This document shows, piece after piece, positions 38,114 through 52,112 of a DNA stretch of 64,000 nucleotides (positions are counted from its first letter, which is position 1; every line of letters begins with the position of its first letter). A model generated the notes under the pieces. It was not told the origin of the DNA, did not search any database, and saw nothing but the letters and a program-made list of their open reading frames with translations. The DNA is from Trichinella spiralis (Eukaryota; Nematoda; Enoplea; Trichinellida; Trichinellidae): the NCBI GenBank assembly GCA_000181795.3, contig CM012953.1, positions 9,972,282-10,036,281 of the forward strand, given 5' to 3'. The position numbers were made by a program, and so were the translations under genes.

Positions 38114-41100
38114 AATATGATGTGTTTCTTCACTTCATCGTTTGTAATTTGACAATTTTCATCATCAATACAGTTGCTTAGCAACAAACTTTAAAGTATA
38201 GAAATCTGAGTAGCATCATCCTTTGTACTGAATTTTTACATTAAACTTCATTATAGAATGTTGCTTTTTAATTTAAAATTGAAATTTTTATTATTTTATA
38301 TCAATATAAGTGTATATACATATATATTTGTGGATGGGGTGTGTTGTGCCAATTTTGTTGTTGCAAATATTTGCTTGCTCTGCATCAATATCATGCTTTT
38401 CAACTTGTACTCATTGAAATGCATTTAATTTTATTAATAAATCGTTCACTAAGATTTAAAAATGTTACAAAACCAAAAGTAAATCAATATGGAAAATATG
38501 CATAACGCATTATTATTATTATGCTTATTGCATTAGCTTTTAATAATAAGTTGACTTGCTCAAAAAATCAACTTTACAGCAAAGATTACATCACAAAGCA
38601 AGTTGGTTTTTCTGAGTAGTTTCCAATGCCAAAAATATGATTACATATAATACAAAACATCAATGAATTTATTAGCATGAAAATATGCAAATCTTCATAG
38701 TTTTTGCTTCTTGAAACTTTTTATTTTTTGTTTTAATGCAATTTATTTTCTTTTGCACACGCATAACAAAAAAACAATTTTACGCTTATCAAATTGCTTA
38801 TCAAATTGAATTGAAATTTTAAATAATAAATTGCGTGAAAGAAGGCTGATAGTGATGGATGATAATTTGGGATATAAATTATTGGACGTCTTTATTAAGC
38901 ATAATTTTTCACTTCAAAACTGCATCAGCTGTTCTCAATTGGCCATCTTGATACTGAACAGCTGTTTCTATTTAATCCAACAGGTAAACTTTTAGCACAA
39001 CAACAACAATAACAACAACAACAACAGCAGCATCAAGCTCTGATATGTTTGACGCAAATGCACACAGTATGCTTTTCTTCTTGTTCTGCCGAAATTGGAA
39101 TGACTGTAAACTGGAAAAAGCCATTTTTTCTTTTTTTTATTACTGATTTTATTGTAAATAGATTTTAATTCAGTTTTCTCTTTTTCACAATTGTATTTAT
39201 TCATCTTCCGCTAATTAGTCTGGTTTTCAATGACAATGGAAAATTATCTAAGCTTCTTTCTTTCTACATTAGAGAATCTGCTTTGAAAGCCCAATTTAAC
39301 TCCATTTTCTTGTTTTCTTTTACAATTTATACTCTTTATTTTATTATCATTATTATTTTCTTTTTTCTTTAAATCAAAAATAAACTTGAATAAATAAAAA
39401 TAAGTGAATATGAAATTTTTAATTTATTTTTGACATGATTCCTTAATTTGACAGATTTGAAACAATTTTTGAATACACGACAAACAGCAGCCGTCTTTCA
39501 ATAACGTTGGGTTTTTGCTTTTTCTCCTGATAAGATGATTTTAATCGGATCATTAAAAAAATATTTTTTTTAAGATATCTCGTTTTCATCCTTTCTCAGC
39601 CGGAAAAAATCTCGACAATTTTTTATTCCACTTTACAACATCTTTTCCGCTCGAAAGAACAGATTAAATAATTCTTTCACCATGATTCAACGTTTGACGT
39701 TCTTGACGCGTAAAATGCTCCACCGAAAGAAACGAATGCATTGTCAAAATTTTTTCATTTTTCTCTCTATTATTATGATTATGATTATGATTATTCCGAT
39801 GCCATTGGCAACATGATAATATTATTAATGTCAAAAATCCGTCAAGACCGACGTTCTCAAGTAACATTCCTCTAAGTGACAGGTGTTTTTTCTTATTTTT
39901 TGCTACTTTAATGTGTGAAGCTTTATAACTGATTGCTATTTCTGTAAGCAGTCAACCGAAAAACCATTATCGTCGAAGCAATCAACTGAGCAGAGCAATA
40001 ATATTGATCATGATGCTTTCAGAGTACACTTTTGTTCTTTTCAACTTTTCCCTTCAACTGCAATTTCATTGAGGTTCAGTTTCTTATGTCATCTAAGCAT
40101 CTTGTCCAATTAAACGTAGCAAGCAAATATCGCAAGCTTTATTATATATTTATTAAAAAAAGATTCTAATTTTTCTCATTTTGAACAACTGTCTTTCTGT
40201 TTATCCTCTGTTTCTCATGAACAAGCAACTAACACTTTTTTTCAGCTATTCCTTATCAACATATCGTCCACATCTATACACATTCCGGTATTTATATTTT
40301 TATTGTTATTTTGTAATTCCTTTTTTTTTGAAATTCCAATATTTTATATAGATGAATTAATAACTTTTAAAGTAATAGAATATTTGAAAGCACTCGCATT
40401 CACTTATCACCACTGAACAAAATAATTCGTTTTTTCAAAGCTTTTAATCTAAACTTGTTCTGTCGATCAAGCTTATTTATTGTTATTGTCTGGATGAAAA
40501 GTTTTTCATTTAGAGTTTTTTATTGTACAACAAATGATTATTTTTTCTTTTAGCATCTAAATCTACCATTAAGCATTGTCAAATTGCTTTTGAATTTCTT
40601 TTCCAATAAGGTTATGTGGTCAGTAAAAATTAATAATATTTCACTTTTTAAATAGTTCACGTTCTTTGTTGAACGTTCAAGTTCAACGATGCACTTATTA
40701 TTATTATTTTATTATTATTTCATTTTTGAATAAACTACTATTATACTTAAACTTTCTTGAATACAATTGAAATTATTTTTCTTTTTCCTTTTATAAAATT
40801 AGTGTCAAAATAACTGCATATGGCACTTTTGATAAATTAATTTTTATATCATTTTAATAAAAGAAATATTCACTATCTTTTCATCTATAATTCCAAATTT
40901 CAGAAATCATGCAGCAAAAATCTTTTGAAAAGAACTGATAATCACTTGCTGATACTTCTTTATATTTTGCAAAAAATGTTTTTTCACAACATGATTGCAA
41001 TAGTACCTGTAACTTTATAGTTAATTTAAAAAATAGCAATCAGTTATCTGAAGCATTTTAATATAAGCATTAAAGAGATCAGCATTGATGTGATTAACTT

Positions 41101-42773
41101 ATTAAACCTGAATTGAATAAAAAGTTAGTTTTCATGTTTTAAGCATTAAAAGATTTGAAGAATGTATTTTAAAACAAATTTTTTGCACAAGTAATGAAGT
41201 CATAAATTTTGCTTCTCCTTATGCAAATGAATGCATATATCTAGAGCTGATTAATATATGAAGCAATTCTTAAATATTCTTATTAGTGTCATTCTTGAAA
41301 TTATTATTCAAGATGATTGAAATTGTTATCATTTTCTTTTATCAGAACGAAGATTATTTTAGAAATTAATAGAAATTAAGATATAGTTTAAATAATTCAG
41401 TCCTTTTTTGAGAAATGCAAAGGGGGAGAGGTGGACTACGAAGGGTTTGTGTGCATTTCATTACGCACTGATTTGTTCGGCCATTCTTTGATTATGCTTT
41501 CACAATTGCTAAATAATGTTCAACATTTCCCGGCAGAAATAAATTTACACGCAGTCGACTAAATTTAGTATGCAATAGTTGGAAAAGTTATTGTTTTTCC
41601 GTATTTTAATAATGCCCGAACAGTTTGACATTTTTTCTTTCTTTCAGAACATTAGTAGAAAACAAGCGCATTGAAATAAAGCCGCAGTTAAGGTTAAAGT
41701 TGACAAGTGGGTTTTTCAAATTGCCTTTTCATTATGATCAGTGAAGTCAGATGAAAGAGCAAAATTGCTCAGTTCCCTTGCTGAGCAAATGAAAAAACGT
41801 GACAACAATTCCACTGCACAAACAACTCTTACCCCCTCCTCTCTTTTCTTCTGATGCATCTGATTTCTTCGTTAGTGTATTTTGAAATTTGTTCGAGTGC
41901 AAATCAATTGCAAAGCATCAAATAAACGGATAAACTTTATTTTGCTAATTAGCGGATTATTTAGTTGTTCACAAGGTGACTGAGTAATGATTTCGTGTGA
42001 TGGGCGATTTAGTTTCAACAAAAAAAAAGATGTTGAAATGCAAGCAAAAAATTAAGACTAAAAATAAAAAACTAAACCACGCGAAGAAGAAGAGAGAAAA
42101 TTTCGGTATTTCTATTGTCATTGTCTTCTGATAATGTTTCCGCAGGTTTGCCGTGTTTTACCATAGCAACAGTGGTAACAGACCGCATGCGTGACGGTTT
42201 TTACCTCAGCTGCTTCTTCCGCGCTTTCTAGCCAATAATCGATTTTCGAAGCGCTTGATATATACAGCGCCTGTAAGTGAATGGCCGCCATGAACGCCAT
42301 CAGTTTGAATTTGTCGAGTAAGCTGAGAAGATTGATCGTATATGACGTCCATGAAAATTGTTGTTTTTGCCTTTATATAAGCAATAAGCAGCCGACTAAG
42401 TTAAAGCATCTGACGACAGTGCATTTAGCAACTGCATCCTCTGTTCAACGTAAAACTATAGCAACAGCAAGATTTCCGTTTGTCCAGAATCCCATGTGGA
42501 AAATGTGCAATCAATTACTCGAATCTCCAATAGAGAAATGACATTAATTAGTCATACAAAAAACTTTTAACTTATAAACGTGTTAAGGTTTTCCTTTGAA
42601 CGTGTGTCTCAGGATAAATGCATGAATTTATCCTTTCAGATGGATGTGCAATATGCTTTTCAAATTCTTTATTCTTTAGATTTTCACCGAATGACGTTCA
42701 TTTGTTCTACTACATGATATTCGACAACCTTTTCCATCCAGTGCCTTGAATGGACTGAACAAGTCGACAAAAC
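38114..42773. other. 4.7-kb intergenic region
   Basis: Lies between the minus-strand membrane-protein gene and the innexin. Mostly AT-rich, with a (AAC)n run at about 38997-39026. A GC-richer block at about 42100-42530, with a TATATA at 42257-42262, is the best candidate for the innexin promoter and 5' UTR; the ORFs in it on both strands have no recognisable product. Nothing else supported. Confidence 0.55.
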
Positions 42774-45700
42774 ATGCTGCTTTATTATTTGGCTGCCATT
42801 TTCAAGGGCTTGCATCCAAGAGTGGATGATGATTTTGTGGACAAATTAAATTACCATTATACGAGTGCGATTATTTTTGCGTTTGCCATCATCGTCAGCG
42901 CAAAACAATACGTTGGTTACCCGATTCAGTGTTGGGTACCAGCCCAGTTTACCGATGCTTGGGAGCAGTACACTGAAAATTTTTGTTGGGTGGAGAATAC
43001 GTATTATTTGCCGATGCACCACGCAATTCCTCAGGACTACGGTGAACGGAGATCTCGGCAAATTAGTTATTACCAATGGGTGCCGTTTGTACTAGCGCTT
43101 GAGGCACTAATGTTCTACATTCCTTGTATACTATGGCGTGGCCTTCTTCACTGGCATTCTGGTAAGCAAGTTTATGCAATTTATTGTATAAATGATTTCT
43201 AATTCACTTTATTAATATGAATGAAAATTAAAGTTGAAAAGTTTAGAAATTACAAAGTCAGGTATATTATTTGCATGCTTTTCTCTAATGGAATACGACA
43301 ACAAATTTTTTGAACGAAAACAGTAAATTGCACTGTTTGTATTGCAACTTATATTCTTAGAAGAATTTCTTAACAAATCATCAATAAGCTTCGGACATGT
43401 AGCGTAAATTTATCGACGCGTCCATAAAAGTCGTAAGGCATCATCACTTCTGCGGTCCATTAAATTCATCTACGTCAAATATATTTCGGTTGTCATGTTT
43501 GTGAATGAAGAACAATTTGAAAGCACTTGCTTCAAGGCAAATAGTTGTTTGGCTATTTTAAAAATTTTCCCAACTTTTAAGCTTCTGCAGCTGATGTTGT
43601 TTGCAAACTTGAGTGCAATTCATTGCCCAAAGGCAAAATTTATTGTTTACTCGTGTGAGAATTTTCGATGAAAGCGCGTTATTTTGACAGTTAAGTGTAA
43701 ATATATCAGATATTGCTTCATGAAAATTGGTCAAGCGTGCATTTCACATTCTATTCTGTTGTTGTTGCCACAGAAGCCAATGAGAAAATCCAACAAGCTT
43801 TTCTTCTGAAAACGGCACCAACAGAAAATCACATTCTCACACACCACTGAAGTATTAATATTGTATTGATGGTTGGGGTGGGGGGGGGGCAACAGTTAGA
43901 ATTGAAAATTTTTACATTTTTAATTGTGACATTTATTACTTTTTTCTATGCAACATGCGGCATGCCCGAAGGAAATTAATAATGTTGCTGACATTAGCAC
44001 TTGTTAATCGTATTGAAATTTAATTGTACTCTAGCGATGAAATGCTGGACAAAATCTGATTAAAGTTTTACTTTGATCGCCAAGCGGAACATTTAAGAAA
44101 AATCACTTACCTAAACTGACGTAATTCGAATAATTGCATTTATTTCAATTTTTTATCTGTGTTACTTTCTTGTTGAAATAGCATTTTGCTTATTAAAATA
44201 TTTTTCATAAGTAGGTTAAAAGAAGGAAAAATTAATTAAATTTTTCCAAGACCAATTTTTGATTACTTTTTTATTATTAAAAATTAATATAATTTTTTTG
44301 TAATAATCTTTCTTTTTTGTGATGATTATTTTTTCAGCAGTTTTGATAAATATAAATGAATCAATTAATTTAAAAATGGATAAAACGTTTTTCTAAGTAC
44401 CCTCTCTTCCTGTGTGTGTCGAACATTTATTGTATTAATCATATATTCGTATGCTGCTTGATTTTGTAAACGGAAGTCAAATCTTAAAATTGAAAAAAGA
44501 TTTTATTAAATTGTAAATTTCACTGTAAAAATTCTAGCAATCTTAATATTTTACTTCTTCTTCTTCCGCAAAATGTGACCCTTGTCAGTTGTAAAATAAA
44601 TTGAAGTCAAATTTCACGTGATGAATTATTCCATTACAAAAAGCAAATTTATTATTAATAGTTAATTTAATTTAATCCAATTGGTGCAGCCTTTAGCAAT
44701 ATTCTGTATATTCAGTTTATTATACCTGCATGAATTTGATGTATACATATTTCGCCTTGTGTTTTCAAGCTGTTGAATCATAAATTAATGCGTTGATTAT
44801 TTAAGGATAAGCAGATTATTTGATTTTTCTGAATAATTTATTGCCGTTTTTTGTGCAACTGTGCACAACAACATGTTCAAATTGATGCTGTCGTAAAAGC
44901 AGCTGCGCAATCGTGGAGAGTTTCTCTTTTTGGGAATAATTTTAAAAACTGTTCAGGGAATTTTCAACGTCCGCTCTTTTGTGCATTCATAATTTTCTTT
45001 TTTTTGACTTTAAAAAGCTTTTCCTGCTCAAACATTTCTTTTTTCTATTTTCAGTTGAAAATTAGTTCTGGTTCTAATTTTTCAATTCAACTACGCAATT
45101 GTTTAATAATTAAAGCAATACTGTCATTTAAACTTTTAAATTATTTACACACGAATGGCTTTCATGCTAATTAACATTGACTATGTCGTTTATAAACGAT
45201 TCGAAATTTCATTTCGTTATAATCAAAAAAGCAAATAAATCACCACCAAAGAGCTGATAATGTTTTCATCAATTATTAATTCAATTAAACATTTTGTTAC
45301 GAAAATGTTATGAATAAAATACTCTGTGAAATATCAAATCAGTGGATAATTTGTTCGAACAATTTTCTTCAGGTGCTTCTAGTCTGCTCTAATATTATTG
45401 ATTGTTTGTCAATTCGTTTCAACTTTACAATTATTGCCGTCTGCAAAGTATTTTCTTTTCTTAAATAAGCTTCAATAAACATCCATTAAATAATTTGCGT
45501 TTTGAATTTTGAAATTTCTAATCCCACCTTGACGAAAATTCCACTTCGATGTTCATAATTATTATGTTATGATAATAAAAGTTTAAATCGAATTTCATTT
45601 GTCAGCGGTTCTGATGAAAACATATTATTTTATTATTAATAAATAGTTTAAAATCTTATTAATATAATGATATTAGTTGATTATTTATACGATTATACGA

Positions 45701-48590
45701 TCGTTTAAAGTAGTGTTTATGTGGGAAAAGTAATCGACTGTACAGTGTGATTAGTAAATGAATGAATGATAACTTAATTTAAATGAAGTACGTGATCGAT
45801 TTGGTTGCTCGAATTGCCCTCAGCAAAAGAAGAAAGCTTGCTTATACGTTGAAGAAAGTTCTATATTTATTGAAGTGATAAGCATTTTGAAAAAATATAA
45901 GCTGGTCAAGTTGAATTTTTTCATGTTGACAATTTGTTTGTTGAATTGTCAACTAAGTATGTTAGTAAGGCACAAATCCGACGGAAGGATCGCTTCGCAA
46001 AATGTCCCTTCGAATGGCCATTTTAAAATGAGCTTTGTCCAGCGCCCGTATGTGTTCGCTATGCCATGGAGAACATGTGTAATTGAAAATTGGGCTCGTT
46101 TAAACCGACTGCTTGGGGAATTTGTCCAGCTAGCGTTGAGCGATTGCCTGGATAAATTTGCCACTGGGCTCCACGTCAGCCGGCTGGTCGATCCCAACGG
46201 GCATGTTATACATCTCCAACAGGGGTAGCGTAATTGAAATAACTCTTTTGCAGAATTGCTTGGCAAAATATGGACTCGACTTTGCAAACAAAATCTATCC
46301 ACTCGAAAGCTTTTCTGATTATAATAAGTTCAACATCTGACAACGGTGCAACTTTTCAATAGTCCAATTGCGAAACTTTTCCAAATTGATTGTAACCCAG
46401 GATATTATTATTATTATTATTTAACAAGCAGTCGGATTTGTGTATCCAGTGTTTGAATTGTAGAAATTGATTTTTGATCAATGAGCCATTGTTTGTCCCG
46501 TTTGACAAACGAAATCCTCTTTTATTGTAGACATATGTCCAGTGGCAAAAGCTGGACCATTGCACAGGCGTTGTATATAGCCGTGTTTATTACAAGCGAG
46601 CTATTGAACATTATTGACCACGGTCCGCTGTGAGCAAACAATACTTCACAGTGTTTTCAGCGTTCAATTTTAAAATTCAATCTTCCGTCCGTGCACCTTG
46701 TCAAATTTATATCCCACTTTATTTAAAATTCTATTCATTCATTTTACTATTGAAATTGACCATGCGAAAGAAAAAAGAATTCAATTTCAGTATTCTCATT
46801 TTTTTTTCTGAAAAACCAAAACATCAATCAATCGACATCAAATGATATTTTTATTACCTTTTTTTGAGCAAATAATTTTTTTACTAAAATATATTCTTCT
46901 TAATGAACGCATTTTTTCAATGCAGAGTAATTTGCTAATGATCAGTGTATTAAATTTATTAGTTTCTGTTTTTGCGCTTCATTTCTACATTTCAACAGAT
47001 TGCAATTTTGTGTCACATTCAGAAAGAACAGAATCCTTCTGAATAATTTATAAAAAATTCATGTAATAATTTTTTTTTGTTCACATGAAATTGCTTCATT
47101 GAATTTATAATATACTCGTATATAAAATAATTTTTGAAGCTGAGAACAGAATAGCATTTAGATTATTTTGAATATATTGTTGTGATTAACTTTTATTTAT
47201 AATTTGCTGGATTTATTATCTTTTTCTATTTAGTCTGCACTGTGATTATGTATGCTCAAAGAATGATTTTTTTCAACGCTATCAATGACGTGGTGCATTA
47301 GCTATGTCGTAAACTGCTAGTTTGGCAGTGTGACTGAATTAGTCCTTCAATTGAGAAAAGCAATTCTTGCATTCTAATGCATTTAAGTGATTTATTATTA
47401 TTATTTATTAATCACAGTAGACATTTACAAGTGGAATTTTATCCAACTATATCAAAATTTATAAGATACATTGTTCGTTTCAATCGATTGTTAATTGGAC
47501 GACCATGGTTGATGATATTTAAATTTCTGCTTGATCAAACTGAAGTTGATTTGAATTTTAAAAGCAAAATTTTCTCTGTTTAATTATTTATTTAGTAATA
47601 TCAACAAAACTGAATGATTTTTAATTTAAATGATTATAAAAATTTTCCACAATAGTAATAATAATAATTTCAGGCATTGACGTTCAGGGATTGACGCAGA
47701 TGGCATGTGATGCTCGAATGATGGATCACGAGGCAAGGTCGATGACTGTGCACACCATCGCTGGCCACATGGAAGATGCTCTGGAAATACAGAGGGAAGT
47801 GAGTGATCGTGATTTTTGCGGTTCCTGCTTTGGTCGTCGTTTTGGCAGCTATGTGTCATGCTTGTACGTGCTGATAAAAATTTTATACACGGTCAACGTG
47901 TTTGGTCAGATATTTCTGTTGAACACGTTCCTCGGCACTAGCAACATACTGTATGGTTTTCACATTTTGTTGGACTTGTTGAATGGTCGTGAATGGGACG
48001 AGTCGGGAAATTTTCCCCGAGTGACGATGTGCGATTTCGAAGTTCGAGTTCTCGGCAACGTCCACCATCACACTGTCCAATGCGTACTGATGATCAACAT
48101 GTTTAATGAGAAAATATTTTTACTGTTGTGGTTCTGGTTCTTCATGGTCTCGTTGATAACCCTCTGCTCATTGTGCCATTGGCTCATCATTTCGCTCGCG
48201 CCCACGCAGCGCGTACGCTTCATCAGAAAGTACCTTCACGCTACTGAGCTAGTCACTGACCGCCAGTCGGTGAAAAAATTCGTCCACAAATACCTTGGTC
48301 TTGACGGGGTCTTCTGCCTGCGGATGATCTCCGCCCATGCCGGTGATATCATGGCCACAGAGCTTGTCGTTGCCTTGTGGCACAACTTCAACGACAGGGT
48401 CCGCAAGTCGCCGATCGAGATGTTCGAAGGCGCCAATATGGTCATGCAATCGCCGATCAAAATGACCGAAATGAATTTCAAAAGTTGGCTGTTGGGGCAG
48501 CATCCGAACAAAGCCATGTTTGAAGGTGGAAATCCAAATCGTGGCAAAGGCAAAAGACGTAAATCCGATGGCTATTTTACTTTTGTTTAG
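42774..48590 (+). CDS. Innexin, UNC-7/UNC-9-like gap-junction subunit
   Basis: Forms invertebrate gap-junction hemichannels in the plasma membrane. Two coding exons, 42774-43161 and 47674-48590, separated by a 4.5-kb intron and joined in phase 1, give 434 residues. The N-terminus MLLYYLA, the [14 protein letters not shown] segment, [18 protein letters not shown] and the family signature [19 protein letters not shown] are present. Each extracellular loop has its two cysteines (QCWV...NFCWV; TMCDF...VQCVL), and four hydrophobic spans are clear. The second loop and fourth span ([20 protein letters not shown]) are close to nematode UNC-7/UNC-9. The C-terminal tail is basic (KGKGKRRK). The end is uncertain: translation can run to TAG at 48588, or a GTAAAT donor at 48560 could splice to an acceptor near 48620. 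Orthology between UNC-7, UNC-9 and relatives is not settled. Confidence 0.93.
43876..43889. repeat. G-rich run in innexin intron
   Basis: GGTTGGGGTG followed by nine more G; ten consecutive G at 43880-43889 on the plus strand. Confidence 0.8.
45960..46345. other. GC-richer island inside the innexin intron, possible gene relic
   Basis: Composition rises sharply against the flanking intron. Plus strand: open frame 45875-46228 ending in [20 protein letters not shown]. Minus strand: one frame open for 117 codons (45949-46302), and another reading [20 protein letters not shown] then [11 protein letters not shown] before a stop, and resuming after it with LDKFPKQSV and a second stop. No product recognised on either strand and no start or splice structure is convincing. 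It could be a decayed nested gene, retrocopy or transposon piece, or an intronic regulatory region. Confidence 0.4.
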
Positions 48591-49563
48591 TTTGTTTCTT
48601 AAAACTTGTCCATCTGTTAGGCAGGGACCAAGTTTGAAATGAAGAACGCGGCCCGATTCTGCATACAAAATACCAAGGAAAGGTCCTGGTCCGAAAGGAA
48701 ACAACATCAACAGTACAAAGTCGCAGAATTCTGTCCAACTCTGTCTTCTGCTCATCAAACATCTACATGCAACCATTGTGCCATAATAATAATCCATTTT
48801 GCACTGATTAAATTATGCATGTCAGGTATGCTGAATGAATTCTTAAACACCGCACACGCCTGCAAGCCTGATTTTCCATACCCTTTCTTTTTCTCCCTCC
48901 CTCCCCTCTTTACCCTCTTCTTTTTACTTATCTTGAAACCAACCACATCTTAGTGGCCAAACGTTATGTAAATACAGAAAAAATATAAAAAATACATAAA
49001 ACTCTCACCCGATGATTCCAGCTCGTCAAATTTGAATACTTTTGCTCTTTCTATTTTAATTTATTATTAATTTTCACATTCAACCAAAAACTGCCACAAC
49101 AATTGTCGTCAGTTTGTACTTATTAACTGTTTCACTCTGTTTTTGTCAACTGTTTTTGATTTGCTTTAAACAGCATAATAAGTTTTCAGCTTTCAATCTT
49201 TTATTTATTGTATTAAACATTTTTTCTCAAATTCATGTAATGAAATTATGACTTTTACATTACAATTCATACAGTACAATCAATGGCTATGAAATTCATT
49301 GATGTAAGAAAAAAATTTTTTCTAATCTTAAAAATGAAAATTTCTTATTTTCAATTATAAGATTTCATTTTTACATTTTCTAAAAGTATTAAGATTTTGT
49401 TTTTCACTACTTTAACCAACAGTTGTAAAAGAACTTTCAAATTTTATAATAATAATATGACTGCTGAAAACTACTTAACTGATAAAACGTTCATTCAAAT
49501 ATATAGTTTATTTATAGTCAAACGCATCATCAAAAGAAGCACAATAAAACAAATCTCTGATGT
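48591..49563. other. Spacer between innexin and fibrillarin
   Basis: The first 370 bases are moderately GC-rich with an open plus-strand frame (48639-48953) containing QNTKERSWSERKQHQQYK, possibly innexin 3' UTR or an alternative 3' exon. The rest is AT-rich. The minus-strand AATAAA for fibrillarin is at 49507-49512. Confidence 0.5.
49507..49512 (-). terminator. Polyadenylation signal of fibrillarin
   Basis: TTTATT on plus, AATAAA on minus, 52 nt beyond the stop at 49564-49566. Confidence 0.5.
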
Positions 49564-52107
49564 TTACGTTGACTGCTTCTTTACTGCAGTTGGTCTAAAA
49601 AGTGAAACATAAATCAATGTATTATTCATAATTTAGAAAAAAAAACATAATCATACCTATACTCGCCAGTTACTACTGCATGATCGCGTTCATATGGCTC
49701 CAATGTGATCTGCTCGATTGGTCTGACTTTCTCTTGTTTCAGTTTATTAACTTCGCCCGCAAACACCACTTCAGGCTCTGCAGTGGAATCTATGCAGTTC
49801 GCCTGAAAATAAAATTAAAATAATAAAACGTCATATCATAAAAACAGCATAACATTCATACACTAACATCAATTAATGTTAAAAAAGAAAGTAGGCATCA
49901 TTTAAATTATTGAAATATGAAATTGCTTTACCTTTAAAATTTTCATTCTTATCATACACAGAATTATCAATATCATATATATAACTTTTGCAAATGTTTC
50001 TTATTACCTATTAAAAATTAAATGAATAAAAAATATATATTGTGTAGATTAAAAATGCTTACATTGTTTTTAATTTTAAAATACTACTTTAATAAAAACA
50101 AAACATGGTAACATGTATATGCATAAACAAATCTGAATTTCAAATTATTATTATCAATTTTACTCACTACTCTATAAACCTGCTTTACTTTAAAGCATTC
50201 CATATATAGCCACAGAATACTGCATGATACAAACATAAATTCATCGCTGTTTCAAAACAATACAAAATAAACATATTAACAATTTTAATAAAGAAAAAAA
50301 TTTATTACTTTCTTAAGAAACTGCTCAAAAATACATCAACTTCCATTACATTGTATTGCATGTTTTACCAATAACAAAACAGCTTACTTTTATCGACATT
50401 ACAATATGACCGCCGTTTCTCAAAAAGTGATGAGCATTGAGCGTTACAATACGAGCTTGATCTGGCTGTGCAATATCAGCAAATATAGTATCAACCATTC
50501 CTACAGTTGTGACATTATATTTTATGTTACATATATACAAGTATTTCTTCACAATAGTCTTGTTAAATAACATTACATTTTGGTATTCTTCATTACTTTC
50601 TTATTATAATTTTATTTTAAAACTATACCTATTAGCATTCGATATTTATGAGGATGCCTAGCATCTTCAATGATTGGAACCACGTTGTTACGCTTCTTGG
50701 CTACATTTAAAAGATCGCGGCCAGAACGATGACTGAATTCTACCGCATAACATATTCCTTCCTGAAATTTTAATTTTTTACATTATATTAAATACAAAAT
50801 ACATACATTTATTTAAATTACCGGTCCTATAATATCGGAAACGTGAGAAACTGTAGTACCGCTAGCGGCACCTAAATATAACACGCGACTGCCAGGCTTC
50901 ATAAAAATGTCATCCAGTCCACCCATAACAGCAGCAGCAAGTTTACTTCGAAATGGATTCCACACACGATATTCCTTCTTTTCTTCACCTTCCTGCAAAA
51001 TAATGAACATTACAAATAAAATCAGATGTGTTCTGTTTAAAATAAAATGCTAATTAATAAATAAGAATTTTCATTTTGATTTAACTTCGTCCTTATTTTC
51101 TTAATACATTACAAAATTTACCATCTGTAGTAATTATTATTGTTGTAAAAGAAATAATACATTTTCCTGATTGCATTTTTTGTTTCTGAAAACTAATTAC
51201 ACTGACCCAAGCAAGATCAATGCAAAATTTTAACACATTTAAAAACTGTTCTTAAAACAGTACTTCAACTGATATTCTCTTTTCGCCATAGACTGATTCG
51301 CCAGGAACTGAGTTAAAAGTAACAAGAGCATCTTCTTTGCCTCTGGCCATGAAAATGCCTACAGAAATACAAATAAATATTAAAATAACCAAAAATCAGT
51401 AGAAAAAATAAAAAATACCTTGGTGACGATGAGGCACAATAACAACAACTTTTCCGCCACGAAATCCGCCTTTCCCACGAGGAGTTCCTCTACCACTTCT
51501 ACTACCACGATCACCACGAGAGAAACGACGATTACCACCATCATCTTGAAATTGAGGTGCTTATTCGAAAAGTACCGTAGGAAAGGAATAAAATTTAAAT
51601 AACTGCTCGTTACTTCGATCTGCACTTCGACTTCCACCTCGCCCACCGAAACCTCTCCGACCACCGCGACCTCCACGATCTCCGAAGCCATCGCCACGAC
51701 CTCCTTCTCTATCTCCAAAACTTAGACGTCCTCTTCCACGGCCACCTCGGCCACGGAAATTGCCACGAGAAAAATCTGAAAAAAACAAATTTCAAAAATA
51801 ATAACTGCTTTTAATTGTTGTATTTTATTCATTTTCATATACTCTGCCAACTCTGACATTTACGTTTGAATTAAAAATCACTGCAACAACTGAACTGTAT
51901 TATAAAAATACAAACTGATACTGAACTTCATTATTTGACTTCATCATGAACACTAAAAGCCTAATCTTTGGTGCAGATAAAAATATAATAAATTTAAATA
52001 TTTCTTTAAAACAGATTATAACTAATATCAAATTTTCACTTCAACAATTATATCATAGCTTCAAGTGTAAAACAGTATCAAGCCTGTTCAAGCAAATTCT
52101 TACCCAT
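49564..52107 (-). CDS. FBL: Fibrillarin, snoRNA-guided rRNA 2'-O-methyltransferase
   Basis: SAM-dependent methyltransferase of box C/D snoRNPs in the nucleolus. Exons in gene order 52107-52104, 51775-51614, 51544-51419, 51358-51264, 50992-50822, 50761-50629, 50500-50388, 49802-49657 and 49594-49564 give 326 residues. The first coding exon is just ATG G. Residues 1 to about 90 are a Gly/Arg-rich domain ([15 protein letters not shown]) typical of eukaryotic fibrillarin. The catalytic domain is complete: [28 protein letters not shown], the SAM site [59 protein letters not shown] and [11 protein letters not shown]. The protein ends [10 protein letters not shown]. It works with NOP56, encoded at the other end of the window. 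A small ORF in the upstream exons ends five bases before this ATG. Confidence 0.96.
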
Positions 52108-52112
52108 TGTCC

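Noticed and set aside
42118-42541. Frames on both strands upstream of the innexin
   Set aside because: No start/splice support or recognisable product; position suggests innexin 5' UTR or promoter.
49803-50387. Intronic snoRNA in fibrillarin, and likewise in RPS3A and NOP56 introns
   Set aside because: Searched by eye for paired C (RTGATGA) and D (CTGA) boxes on the sense strand; none with suitable spacing and terminal stem.
51380-51718. Frames of Val/Glu- or Thr-rich residues across the fibrillarin N-terminus
   Set aside because: Alternate-frame readings of the Gly/Arg repeat region.
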